Below are positions 41,024 to 54,000 of a DNA stretch of 64,000 nt, piece by piece. Below the pieces are notes generated by a model. The model was not told the DNA's origin. It worked only from the letters and a program-made list of their open reading frames with translations, and made no database searches. A program made the translations under genes and the position numbers. The stretch is taken from positions 37,735,833-37,799,832 of the forward strand of contig OU744446.1 of NCBI GenBank assembly GCA_916610825.1, read 5' to 3'. Source of the DNA: Haliclystus octoradiatus. Lineage: Eukaryota; Cnidaria; Staurozoa; Stauromedusae; Haliclystidae. Position 1 is the stretch's first letter. Every line of letters begins with the position of its first letter.

Positions 41024-43948
41024 TCACTCACTTCCTTCTAGGAGGCATAACTTTACTATTGGTCGAACCAAATCACCAGATCCAGTCTTTACGAGAACAG
41101 AACGGATGGATCCATCGGCGCCGGACATCGTCTTTAGGACACGGCCAACTTTCCAAGCACCACGAGGGACATTGTCATCTACAACCAGAACCAGATCGTC
41201 AGTTTGAAGAGAACGTCTTTTTGTTAACCACTTGCTTCTGACGGCTAATGTGACATCTACATTGTCCCACCATAGAAATAGGAATGCATCTCGGTCAGTT
41301 GGTGAAGCATAAACTTGATGAAATATCTTCTCGATATCTGCGAGAAAAGCAACAGGCTCCTTTCGGAAGCGCAATAAACATCCTAACAAATCATTTAAGT
41401 AATCAGGTCCTGATAATAATTGTTCATTCAAACTAACACTTTTGTAACTGGCGGCAGCATCAAACACTACTCTTAACTTTCCAGGTTTATTAATGTTAGT
41501 TACCGCATGATGAGGAAGATACCAAGTATGATCGTTGTAATTGTAAATACTTTCAGCGTTCACTTTGCTAGCATGTCCGTCTGATATGTAACCTTGTAAA
41601 ACCTTTGTATAGTTTTCTTTAAATTTAATATCTTTCTCAAATCTCTTTTTTACACTCATAAGTCTCGACAGTGCATATTGCTTATTGTTAGGTAGTTTTA
41701 CAGATGGATTTTTCCATAATAAACCAATTTCATAGCGATTATTAACAACTTTTGCCTGATCTAAAATCTTTTTAGCTTTTAAATCTTCTTGAGAGAAATC
41801 CTTTTTTAAATTAAACTTACATCCGAATTCTTCAACCTCCAAAAACTTCTTTAACTGAACATCAGGAGAATAATTAGACAAATAACCAACAAATAAAGGG
41901 TTAACAGATAGTTCTTTATTATTCGATTTCCCACCAAATATTGTCCATCCAAGTGGTGTTCTAATAGCTACAGGATCATTCGCTTGTCCCTTACGGCACT
42001 CTAACGGTAATAATATCTCACATGCATTGGCACCAATAAGAATGTCTATTTGATTATTGTCCATAGGCTTGCATATTTTAATATTTCTTAAATGCGGATA
42101 TTTTTCTATTTCTTCAGCTGATAGGCTGCTACATGGTAATTTAAAATCTTTGTCTACATACGCTTGCTGGATGTCATACTCTTCCCTCTGATTAATCCCT
42201 TTGATAGTAAGCTTTACGAGAGATACTTTCTTAGGGGTACTTTTTCCGATTATAGTTGTTAGATTTAAAGAAGTTTTCTCGCCTTTTAATCCAATACTGT
42301 TTGCTAGTTTTTCAGATAATATGGTAACTTGACTACCCGTATCTAGGAGGGCGTTGGCTATTGTACTACCCTTTGGACCAAATACTTCTATTGGGATGAT
42401 TTGCAAATAAGTTGTATTGTTTTTGATCGCTGATGCTGAAACTGACGTAGAGGTATTGCTTTCTTCGTTTGAAACAGAGGCAGAATTTTGACCTTCATTG
42501 TGTAACATTGTGTGATGCTTTTTACTGCAAATATTACATCGATATTTTGATGTGCATTTTGCGACCATGTGACCAGTGCGTAAACAGTTGAAACAAGCGT
42601 TGGCATGACATACTTTGTTATGACGTTCATCGTGTGCTAACACAGTCTTACATTGCCAGCTATTGTGACCTTCTTCGTCGCAGAAAATGCATTTGATTTT
42701 GTTTTCCATGGTAGTAGTAAACACTTTGGTGGTTTTAGTTTTGGTTGTTGTATGTGTACTGCTGGCGTTAAAGTCCCCCCATACAGGGTCATTAGCAATA
42801 AGTGATTCATTTTTAACGAACTGCACGACATGTTTTAAAGTTGGTGAAATACCGCTACGTCTTATGTTAACTACACGCTGTTTCCAACGCTCTTGAGATT
42901 TATAAGGAAGTCTTTTTATTATTTCAATTAAAGTTGACGAGGAGTTTATGTCATCCCAATAATTCATTCGCTCTAAAGCTGATAAACAAGCAAACAATTC
43001 ATGATAAAATGTTCTTATTTTTGCTGTGTCTTTTAATGAAATCTGAGGTCCTTTTGTTACTCGATCGATGTACGCTCGGCTGACAAGGGTTTTGTCCCCA
43101 AATAGTTCTTTTAGAACTTTCAAGCTTTGAAGATATCCTTCATCATCTACAGGCAATCCTTCGACGGCCAATTTTGTTGGGCCCGATAAATGGTTTAATA
43201 AGTGTGCCATTTTTGCGCATGATGTAAAAGATTGGCGGTCATGTATCTGATGTCTAAAACTTGTTATGAAACTTTGATATTTCAGCGGGTCACCGTCAAA
43301 TGTATCAAGTCTGAGATTTAAACCGACAAGGGTGTCACTCAATTCCGCAGTAGGTTTTGATAAACATTTTGTACCATCAACAACTCCTGTGTCTATCCAA
43401 TCATCAAATGCTTTGTTTGCACTTTTGTTACTGGAATTTTCATTAATTTCATCGTCGATTGGTTGTTGACAATCAATTTCAGGCGGAATAAGATTTTCAT
43501 TGTTTTCGTCTTGTAAATTTTGTAAATTTTCTATTGCCGATCTGGCAAATGTTGATAACGTGGGTGCTTCGTCAGCACGCTGATCTAATTCGTCATCTAT
43601 GCTCGACGTTATTAATTCATATTTTTCTTCATATGGCACAAGCCACGAACAAACTTCTTCGAATTCTGTTTCATCAGAAATATGTTTTGCAATTTCTTCA
43701 TTTAAATTTTTTAGCTCATTGAACATGACATCAAGTTTTCCTCGATAAGATCTCAGAAGTCTTTTACTACTTTGATCACCGATATATTTTTCAACAACGT
43801 TGCATGTTTTTGTAAATTTTCCTGCTTTTCCTGTTCGTGATTTTATTTGCGATTTCAAATTTGTAATAACAGTATTTGCGGTTTCAGTATTATTACTGTT
43901 ACTATTTTCTTGAGGGCTAGCTGAATGTTCTTGTGAGGTGCTTACCAT
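41024..43948 (-). CDS. Gag-protease polyprotein of the BEL/Pao-type element, enzymatic part deleted
   Basis: 974 codons. From the N-terminus: Gag-like region with a DUF1759-type segment (residues about 210-370); three zinc-knuckle-like motifs about 418-480 (CIFCDEEGHNSWQC, CFNCLRTGHMVAKC, CNICSKKHH); an aspartic protease with LLDTGSQVTILS at about 535; and the start of the reverse transcriptase up to FLADIEKIFHQV (about 869). At about residue 895 the frame passes straight into VDVTLAVRSKW and a DUF5641-type C-terminal region, so the RT catalytic YxDD region, RNase H and integrase are absent. The frame is kept across the deletion and no stops interrupt it. Complete family members usually have about 1700-1900 residues (general family knowledge). 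Confidence 0.92.
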   Translation of the reverse strand: MVSTSQEHSASPQENSNSNNTETANTVITNLKSQIKSRTGKAGKFTKTCNVVEKYIGDQSSKRLLRSYRGKLDVMFNELKNLNEEIAKHISDETEFEEVCSWLVPYEEKYELITSSIDDELDQRADEAPTLSTFARSAIENLQNLQDENNENLIPPEIDCQQPIDDEINENSSNKSANKAFDDWIDTGVVDGTKCLSKPTAELSDTLVGLNLRLDTFDGDPLKYQSFITSFRHQIHDRQSFTSCAKMAHLLNHLSGPTKLAVEGLPVDDEGYLQSLKVLKELFGDKTLVSRAYIDRVTKGPQISLKDTAKIRTFYHELFACLSALERMNYWDDINSSSTLIEIIKRLPYKSQERWKQRVVNIRRSGISPTLKHVVQFVKNESLIANDPVWGDFNASSTHTTTKTKTTKVFTTTMENKIKCIFCDEEGHNSWQCKTVLAHDERHNKVCHANACFNCLRTGHMVAKCTSKYRCNICSKKHHTMLHNEGQNSASVSNEESNTSTSVSASAIKNNTTYLQIIPIEVFGPKGSTIANALLDTGSQVTILSEKLANSIGLKGEKTSLNLTTIIGKSTPKKVSLVKLTIKGINQREEYDIQQAYVDKDFKLPCSSLSAEEIEKYPHLRNIKICKPMDNNQIDILIGANACEILLPLECRKGQANDPVAIRTPLGWTIFGGKSNNKELSVNPLFVGYLSNYSPDVQLKKFLEVEEFGCKFNLKKDFSQEDLKAKKILDQAKVVNNRYEIGLLWKNPSVKLPNNKQYALSRLMSVKKRFEKDIKFKENYTKVLQGYISDGHASKVNAESIYNYNDHTWYLPHHAVTNINKPGKLRVVFDAAASYKSVSLNEQLLSGPDYLNDLLGCLLRFRKEPVAFLADIEKIFHQVYASPTDRDAFLFLWWDNVDVTLAVRSKWLTKRRSLQTDDLVLVVDDNVPRGAWKVGRVLKTMSGADGSIRSVLVKTGSGDLVRPIVKLCLLEGSE

Positions 43949-44085
43949 ATTTAACTTTTTCTATGGCTAGCAATATATCTTCAAATACTAGTACAATATC
44001 AAACTAGTACACATGTATTACTATCTTTTTTGATAATAAATCTTGAGTTATTTTTCTGTTCTATCTCCGGTTCGACGGACCAATA

Positions 44086-44724
44086 TGATGGGGCGCTCCT
44101 GAACGTGGACTTAACTACGAGTATGAGACGGACTGTACTAATCTCACTTCCACCAAGTGCAACTCCCAACATTGGGTTTATACAAACAATACAATAAATT
44201 GAAACGAACTCACCAAGTGGTTTTACTAACGGATATAACCAATCCGGAATCAATCTTTAATCCAAGACAAGAAGACAGATAAAATAATACTTGTTCTTTT
44301 CTCCTCTCTTGATATATTTATAAGATAAACTATTAAACGATAATAACTTCTTCAAGGCAGCGTATCTAGTGACTGACTGCTGATTAATTAATTAACAAGA
44401 AAAATACTATTACTTTTATACAGTATACAAAACAAAAGGCTAAATTTAAAACTAATGACAAATCATATTTTCTGCTGAGATGTTATATATCAATTTAGAA
44501 CATTACGACATTTACTATTTTAACTATATACGAAATGACTATAACAAGCAATACAATAAGATCTATTTTAAATGATTACAAAGACTACTATTTTAAGGAA
44601 TACGCTAATTTCTATTAAGGAGATAGTCCTATCATTGTCATATGACGTCATCATGATTCATGATCACGAGGCTTCCATTGTCAAAGTTCAATCAATATAA
44701 ATCAGTGGTGTATAACCGCTGACA
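44086..44724 (-). repeat. Right LTR (5' LTR) of the BEL/Pao-type element
   Basis: Second 639-bp LTR, nearly identical to the left one. The putative primer-binding site starts two bases inside it (about 44067-44083, minus strand). Confidence 0.95.

Positions 44725-44791
<67 letters not shown>
44725..44791. repeat. (TTA)n remainder right of the LTR element
   Basis: Continuation of the tract at 40161-40351 beyond the insertion. Confidence 0.9.
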
Positions 44792-44793
<2 letters not shown>

Positions 44794-45141
44794 ATAACAC
44801 AAATATGATACTGTATATGTGTAAATCCATGTAAGCAAAAAGTCGAAGATGAAACGATTCAGGCGTAAATCGCTTCTGAATCATATCATATCTTTAGCGC
44901 TTTAATTTGTTCTCCTCTCTATAAAATTAACAATCCAAGCTAACTTTGGAATGTCCTTGAGCCTCGTTACTGTAATTTTATATTATCAGGCAACGGGAAC
45001 AATGATCCATTCGTATTTGAATCGTACAATCGAATAGAACAATAAACAATTGAATAGATCTATTGTCTGTGATTTTTGAAGGTCGAACACAATTGCAACT
45101 GGTCGATTGATTGGTTGACTTGTATAACTAACAACGTTTAA

Positions 45142-45340
45142 AGGGGCAAAATTGACCGGCGACCGCTGCGAGATCAATTTGAATTTATGCTTAGCGTAAT
45201 TCAACCGTCTCGCTTTGAAACTATTGTTATACGCAAGCCTAATTTATAATAAGTTCATGTCAACAATGAACATTGTGTTATAAACAATAAACATGCACGT
45301 GATCCTAAGTGCGTAGCGCCTGCCGGTCATTTTTGCTCCT
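45142..45340 (+). mobile_element. TTAA-flanked MITE (piggyBac type), copy 1
   Basis: Starts AGGGGCAAAATTGACCGGC and ends GCCGGTCATTTTTGCTCCT, with TTAA directly on both sides. 199 bp, non-coding. Two more copies at 58490-58687 and 60487-60685 share the same ends, length and TTAA flanks, the hallmark of piggyBac-type transposition. Confidence 0.88.
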
Positions 45341-46756
45341 TTAAATAATTGGAAGGATTTGTACTGTGGTGGAACATTATAATTTTGCTAGAATCATTGT
45401 TGTGGAAAGTTCTTTATTATAAACATGCCTATATTTTTCTGGAAATATTATAATTGCGATACTACTATTAATGTACTATCATTATCGTTAGTTATGTGAT
45501 TAAAGATTTTGGGAAAATGTGAGACATTCTATATATATTACAAATACTCAACACAACATCTATATACATAATAGCTATGATAGGCGAGGTCCTAAATTGA
45601 TAGATGTATTACTTATCTTACCCACTCGCTTGTTCTCAAACCTATTGTTCTCCAGGGGTTAAACAACATCCATTTCACTTGAAAACATATGCATAGTTTA
45701 TCCCCCTCTTTTCGCTTGGAAATTAGAGCTAATATTGCAAGAAAACTCATAGGGAGCTTATAGCAAGGGGAAAGCATGTTCAATTTCCCCTAATAAAATG
45801 ACGGCTAATTAAATATCTTCAAACTTTCAATTTCCCATAGACTCAATAATGCAGAATTGAGCTTTCTCGGACCCCTAAAAAGATGGGTATTCAGCTCCTT
45901 TAAATCATCTCACCTAGCCCCCAATCCTATTATGCTTTCAACTGCCCTGTGCCTGCATGCATGTCATTATAACAAATAAATAATTTAAGAAAGATTACAT
46001 CATATTAACATTAACATAGATAAATATAAATGAAGTTGTCCAGTGTGCAGGCATGGTCCAGGTAGCCAGTGCTCACTGACTTAACTCAGATCTTTAATAT
46101 TGATTAAAATGAGTTAAAAAGTAGAAATAATACTACTTTTCGTTACTCTGAGTTTCACGCCATAGTCAATCATCAGGCAAGTATCTTTATCAGCACTGTG
46201 TCAAGTGAGAAGCTTGCCTTGCAATCGCTTCTTCAACTCGGACTAGAGAGAATCAGTAATGCTCCTAATTTGTACTAATTATAATAGCACGACAATTAAT
46301 GATGATAATATTAATGATGATAATAGTGTTATTGATATCGTTGACACTGAATTACAGTAGGACATTCAGAAATAGAATAATGCTTCGGCAGATTCACAGG
46401 ACCCTCCCAGGCAAAATCCTAGACGCGATCGTCGCATGTCGTGTCATTTGAGAGATTTTATAATTGACATTTAGCATAATTATTCATTTTTGCTAGATTT
46501 GATATATTTTAACTTTACCTATTTATGTATTTCCATATTTTACCGTTACCTAGATTTAAATGTTTGGTAGTTTAGAATTCATAAGGGCATGTAATGTAGC
46601 TCAATTAGAGGTTGTATGTAAACGAGGCCTCATTAACCTAACCCAGATTGAGCACATATGATTTGAGAGAATAAAGCAGTCCACCTGTGACCTTGGCCAG
46701 GAAGCGTTATTCGTTACTGTGTTCCTTCTGTTGCTAGCTAGTTTAATTACGATCAA

Positions 46757-47535
<779 letters not shown>

Positions 47536-48083
47536 AGAGAAATATTGTCAACTGTACAAGTTGAGCTGAGACAACAGCCTCTAGAATCATCGACTAGTTA
47601 CAATTGCTATTAATGTGAATTTTTGTATCAGTTTTGAATCTGATGTTATGATTATAGGGACTGATGTGTTGATGGAAGCGTTCGTGGTTTAGAAGGGAAT
47701 ACTACAAAGGAAAAGTAATAAACGCAATTGTAACATTTATAAATATTGATTGAGACTAAGAAAGTATGAAAATGAAATGGAATCATGGAAAATAATGGTT
47801 TTTGAAATGTAGTAGCCATGATTGTAATGTAAATGCTGTGTGCAGACTAACTCGCCACCCGACTGAGTGACCGCACATGGTGAATTTCAACAGGTTTCGT
47901 GGCAAATAAATCGCTACTTTTTATAAACAAAATCCGGGACAAAATCTGACGGTTATTAAATAATACTGGTATTGTATTGAATTTTGAATCGACTTCAGAT
48001 CACATATGGAAAGGTTATTTGAATCAAGTTAAAATAGTTGTCATCCTTCTATATATACCAATTCGGAAATAACATCAACAACG

Positions 48084-51000
48084 ATGATCTTATTTTTATT
48101 ATATTTTTCATTACGTAAGTATCATACTGTATCATACACAATTTCAAGGAGTACTCGAATGTCGATTATTTTGTAGATAGTCTGGCTAAATCACCGTTGT
48201 CCATATAACAGCAATGTCATTAATAATTCTGAAGAATATCGTCTGGGTAAATTATTTGATCAAAGACGTCAGTGTTAATAGTGAAGTTTTATTTTTAACA
48301 ACGTTTTGGCTACATTCGTTAGCCATTCTCAAGCAGCTATTGTTTGAAAACAGTAAGTTGTATCTATTTACAGAGTAAAATTTACAATAATAAAGGTTTA
48401 CTATAAAATAAATACTTATAGTTTTGCTTTGATGGAATAGGATTGCCAGTTTAGGAACGGTTTGATTTCACTAATGAACAAGATCTCGTATATGACAGTC
48501 AATTCTATTTCGTCCTTGTTCCAGAAGGGAAAAGTATTTGGAGGCGTGCTCTACCTCTAAACCATGGTCTTTCAAATGACACCTATTAATGTCTTTAGAT
48601 TTATGTTCATCGATCCGTTGATGAAGGTGCTGGCGAGCAAAAAAAGTAAATGTAGACGGTGTCCTACCATAGGCACCCGTAGCACTCCTCTATTTCTAGA
48701 TGAGTGGCTTTTTTCGCTGAGAGCAATGATTTTAAATGCTCTTTGTTGATCTCAGCCGCGACACTGCAGATCAATTTCAACATATTTCATGGCAGATTTG
48801 TCTTGATTGTCAATGCGCAACGATGCGCCGCAGCTACTCACAATGCAATTCCCTCTGGGCCATTTCATCCGCCATCCTCAGATGGTACTCATTTGATGTT
48901 TCAGATAAAGTCAAGGCTGAGTTTACCTTAGGGGGATTTGAACCACAGTCGATCAGGTAGGATCGATCTGAAGTTCGATTGCTCTGCCATCTCAGCTAAT
49001 CCTTAATCCGCTGGCGAGTAAAGCCAACATAACTTATACTGCACAAGTCACACTTAAAAACGTACACAACGAATTGGCGAGTCAACATATGTGGTTTTAC
49101 TTCGCGATGCCTATGAGAGAGTCGATGATTTTTCTACTCTCGAATATTAACCTAAATATTTAATAAAACGCATGAATCTCCGCGGAATGCAAAAAGGCTT
49201 TGCCTCTTCTTTGTCTCTTATATTATTAAATTATAAATATACTAGAAAAAAGGCTGCCTCCGGCAGCTTTTTTCTAGCTCTTGCTTAGGGCCTGCTGGGC
49301 ATTCGGCCCAATGTTGTTACTATTTATAAATTGTAAGTTAGAATGTCTCTAGTTGGCAGTTGGCTTTGTTCTAGTGTGAATTCCAGAATCAAATAGCTCC
49401 AAGAAAGTAAGACGTAATTTTGTATTGAAACACGAAAGATCTAAGAAAGATTGAATCCTATTTAAATTCAATTCAGTATAGTGTATTATTTTAATTGTCA
49501 CATAAAAGTAATATACTTATTTGCATTTATTTGTTCAAAAAAAATTCTCCACAGCTTATTTTCAAAACAAAACATTTACGTTCTGGAGATTTCAATTCGC
49601 CATCTATCTCACCTACCCATATTTAGATTATGAATATATGAAAATTGTTGCAAATCTTTGTATTTGTTAATGCAATGATATCAAATAAATTATTAAATGA
49701 AGTTTATTATTTTAAAACAACGTCAGAAAATCATAATTTTCATGCAACAAAATTGCTGTGCATGGCAATCTCGACACAAAATATGTTTGCAGAATTTCCC
49801 GACAACGGATTATCTGTATTGAGACGTACATAAGTCGTGGACAGACCACAAATATAGAAATATAGAAATAATTTATTAACAAACAGACTCTATTTTTAAC
49901 TAAAAGGATCTATCCATCGGTACAGCATTCAAGTGGACTCCTGATTCGAAATGAAAACATTATTATAAATGTTGAATGTTCTTATTATTTGCAGTTTTAA
50001 ATGTGAATAATGCATGGAATAAAGAAGAAAGGAAAAGAAAGGTGAATTTAATGATCATACATATCCCTGTCAGCTATACGGAATCCAGAATGAAAAAGTA
50101 ATGGAGTCTGTGTCGCCCTACCGAAGGCACCCGTACCACTCCTCTATTTCTAGAGGAATAGCTTTTTCGCTGAGAGCAATGATTTTAAACGCTCTTTGTT
50201 GATCTCACCCGCAACACTGCAGATCAATTTCAACAGATTTCATGGTAGATAGGTCTTGATTGTCAATGCACAACGATGCGCCGCAGCTACTTACAATGCA
50301 ATTCCCTCTAGACCATTCTATCGGCCATCTTCGGATGGTACTCATTTGATGTTTCAGATAAAGTCAAGGCTGAGTTGACCTTCGCGGGATTTGAACCACA
50401 GTCGATCAGATATGATCAGATCTGAAGTTTGGTTGCTCTTCCATATGAGCTAATCCTCCTTAATCCGGAATAATTGCAGCTCCAACACAACTATACATCT
50501 AGAATTAGAACCTTCCAAGGAGATTCAAATCATGATTTTGTGTTTTTTATATTAGTGATATATCATGACAATACTATTTTATTCGTATAAGATGTCGTTT
50601 ACTTATTGTTTTCAATGAAAAAGTCCCGGGAAAAAGTCAATGCCAACAAATTTTGAAATTTTATTATTATTTTATTAAAAAAGTTATGTGTGAAAATCTG
50701 TTATTTTTTAACTTGAAAATAGCAAGTTGAATTAATCAATATTCGAAAAACAGAGCATAATATAGATTAGCGGGAAGACAAATCTGAGGCAATAGCCTTT
50801 TCCGTTTGTATGGGCTTCACATATTTAATTGCAATCCTCAGATGATCTTAGTAATACTGTGATATACAGTATCAAACGTACAACTGCGAGTTATAGAAAA
50901 GTCTTATAGAAATTTACATTATATTAAAATACTTCATAGTAATTATAGTAATCTCGAATTTGACAACCAATGACAGTGTTCATTAGTTTACAATGTCATT

Positions 51001-54000
51001 TAATCTGTACTTGGAGTTTCATGCTTCATTCCATCTTCAAATGAGAAATGTTGTGATGACGGATGTTATCTTGTATAGAATAATAGGATGTAAATATATT
51101 AGAAAAATATATGAACTCAAATCATTTTGTTAATATTTGGTGATTAATTTATAAGCACGTTTATGTTTCGAGGTGAACGGATTATCGGATGACGTTATTT
51201 TAACAGTTTTGGGTGATATAACATTGGACGGACCACAAAGATATTATGCCCAAAGAAAATGTACATTCGTTGAAATGTTTAAAAATGTGCGAAACATCCT
51301 TAATGAATCTGATATCGTGTTTGGTAATCTTGAATCTCCTCTCGCCACTGCGGACAACATCAAATATCCAACTTTTGCAAAGAAATTGGTTCATCTAGCC
51401 GCTCCAGTGGATAGCGTTCAAGCATTGAGGTAAGATTACTCTACTGCATACTATTCCAATATACCATTTCAGAGCTGAGTTTCAGGGACTCAAGTTTTAT
51501 GATCTTCAGACACAGGGGAATATGTAGTGTTTTAGGAGATGTGCGTAGTGTGTATTGTGTACAATGAAGACATGTCCCATTCGTTTATTGTACTGCTAAA
51601 AACATTGACATTCAGAAAAAGTTATGGAATTGAATAAGCTCCCTCGAAGTTTTTTCTGCAACATTGTGTAATATTTCCCAAAGGAAAACGGGGAGATGAA
51701 ATTTGTATGCATGTTGTTTATCCCCCTGGAGAACAAAAGAATTAAGAAGCAACGGGGGAGATTTTTGAATTGAATTGAATTGAATCATGAAACCTTCAAT
51801 GTTATTGTATTCTGTAATTATTTAATTGATAATTTCCTTTGTTTGCCTGCAGATATATATTCTTGCAAATGAATAAATAAATTTAATAAATGGAACGAAT
51901 GCGTTAACACAATTAATTTTGAGAACACAGCACCTATATATTTCACATTGTGTGATTTTCATTTACGAATTACCATAACAACCAGAAATCATCTTCTGAG
52001 ACATGCGTGATTGCTGAAAGGTTTTAGGAGCAGTGAAATTTAACCTACTTCATGTATGAAGTTGTTGATTTTTGCTTTCAGTTCAGTTGGTTTGAGTATT
52101 GTGTCAGTGGCAAATAACCATTTCGCTGATTATGGAGAATCATCTATGAACCTCACCATATCAACACTTCTACGAAATACTATCAATGTTACAGGATATA
52201 CTAATTACCACGCACGTACCCCTCAGCAGGTAAATGACATACTCACGCTAAAAACAGCCATACACCATATCTGTCGTCCCAAGCAAAAAGCTAATAACTC
52301 ATATTTTGGAAGTTTTGAGTTAATTGCAAAAACGAGAAAATGCTCTGGATTTAGACTGCTTTGATGGAATCAAACTTTTTGAAGTCAAAATTTGTAGAAC
52401 TATGTGGTCTTCGTATGGACCATTATATATATTATATATATATATATATATATCATCATCATACCCCAGCCTACATAATTCATGTTTCCATGTTTTACAT
52501 TCAGGAGCCTATCATTAAATCAATTGGTGGCATGAAAATTGGGTTTCTATCTTATTGTGATATCGATGAAGGATGTCGCCAAGTGAGGTTTCTGTCAAAC
52601 ACAGGTCCTGCAATTTACTCACCACAGTCTGCTGCTCAAGATGTCGCTTATCTCAGGGTATTAAACTCTTATAGAAATATGAATTGGAGTGCTCAATGAT
52701 AAAGCCAGAGCCAGCAAGCTATTTTGTTTACAATGATATTTTGAGTGAATTTGTTGGAAAGTTTAAACCTTTTATTTGCTCATAAAATTCTTTGATATAA
52801 TAATCGAAGCTCAGATAGAATGCTCTGTGTTCTCGAAAGTACCCATTTTAAATTGCCATTCCTTGTGCGAATATATAAAAGGTTCCATGAATTTGATTAT
52901 CCCCACAAATGTTATAATTTCTGTTTAGATCTTCATTTTCCACCAACCTGATAATGGATAATTGGATAATTCTATAATGTATTTTACCTCAATGCTAACA
53001 TCATTTCAATACTATTAAATATTTAATTTAAAAAAGAGTAATAATAAGGTTGAACTAAATAAAAAAACCAGATAAGATCGAAACAATAACAAAGTAATCA
53101 ACAGAGGATAAATATCATGACACACAATCAAATACTTACCAACAACACGTATACCAGACATTCTAAATACTACACTCTAACCAGAGATTATAACAGTATA
53201 AATCTCCAAACAAATCACTATATATACAGCTACCGTCTGATTCCGGTTTTGAACATCATTTAAATAATATTTTTATCATGAAATAGAGAAAAATGATACA
53301 GTGAAACCTGTTGTAACGGCCACATCTATAGAGCGACCACCTGGTCAATTTATCAACCTCTCATAGCTGGCTGTTATGTACAGGGTTCAATGTATTATGC
53401 ATTTATTGACCTTAATTGAAATAATAATTTTGTGTTTTATTTTCCATTAGAGTAAATCTGTTGATATCATTATTGTCAATATCCACTGGGGATTTGAATA
53501 TCAAAAAACAATCATTGACAACCAATTTACAGGTGCATCCTTTTTTGCCAACCTTGGAGTTGATTTAGTATTTGGTGGACATAGTCACGTTAGACAGAAA
53601 CATGCTTATATTAATAAAAAAACATTTGTTGCTTTTGGATTGGGCAATTTCTTGTTTGGGAGAACAAATGCTTCAATTAATGTAAGTCTCTCGACACGAT
53701 TCATTGTGTCACTGACGTGTTATAAACTGTTATCTAACTGTCACTATATATTTCTTAGAAATCAACTAAGTTATCTACTACTATATTCTATGTTCTGGTT
53801 GGTTACTTAAATATTCTATCTTGTCTGCATCATCATTGACAAATGGTTATTCAAATTTACCTTTAAAATTTGAAAAATATCTTATTGAATCTCTTGCCGT
53901 TTTTAGAAAACACTATTTACTTTTCCGTTAGACATTTTATCATGACTTCGAAACAGAAAAAGATCGTATCAAAACATTTCATGATAAATCAAGAAAATAT

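Noticed and set aside
41024-43948. Domesticated host gene derived from Gag-protease
   Set aside because: Near-identical LTRs, target duplication and primer-binding site show a recent ordinary insertion; nothing points to host use.
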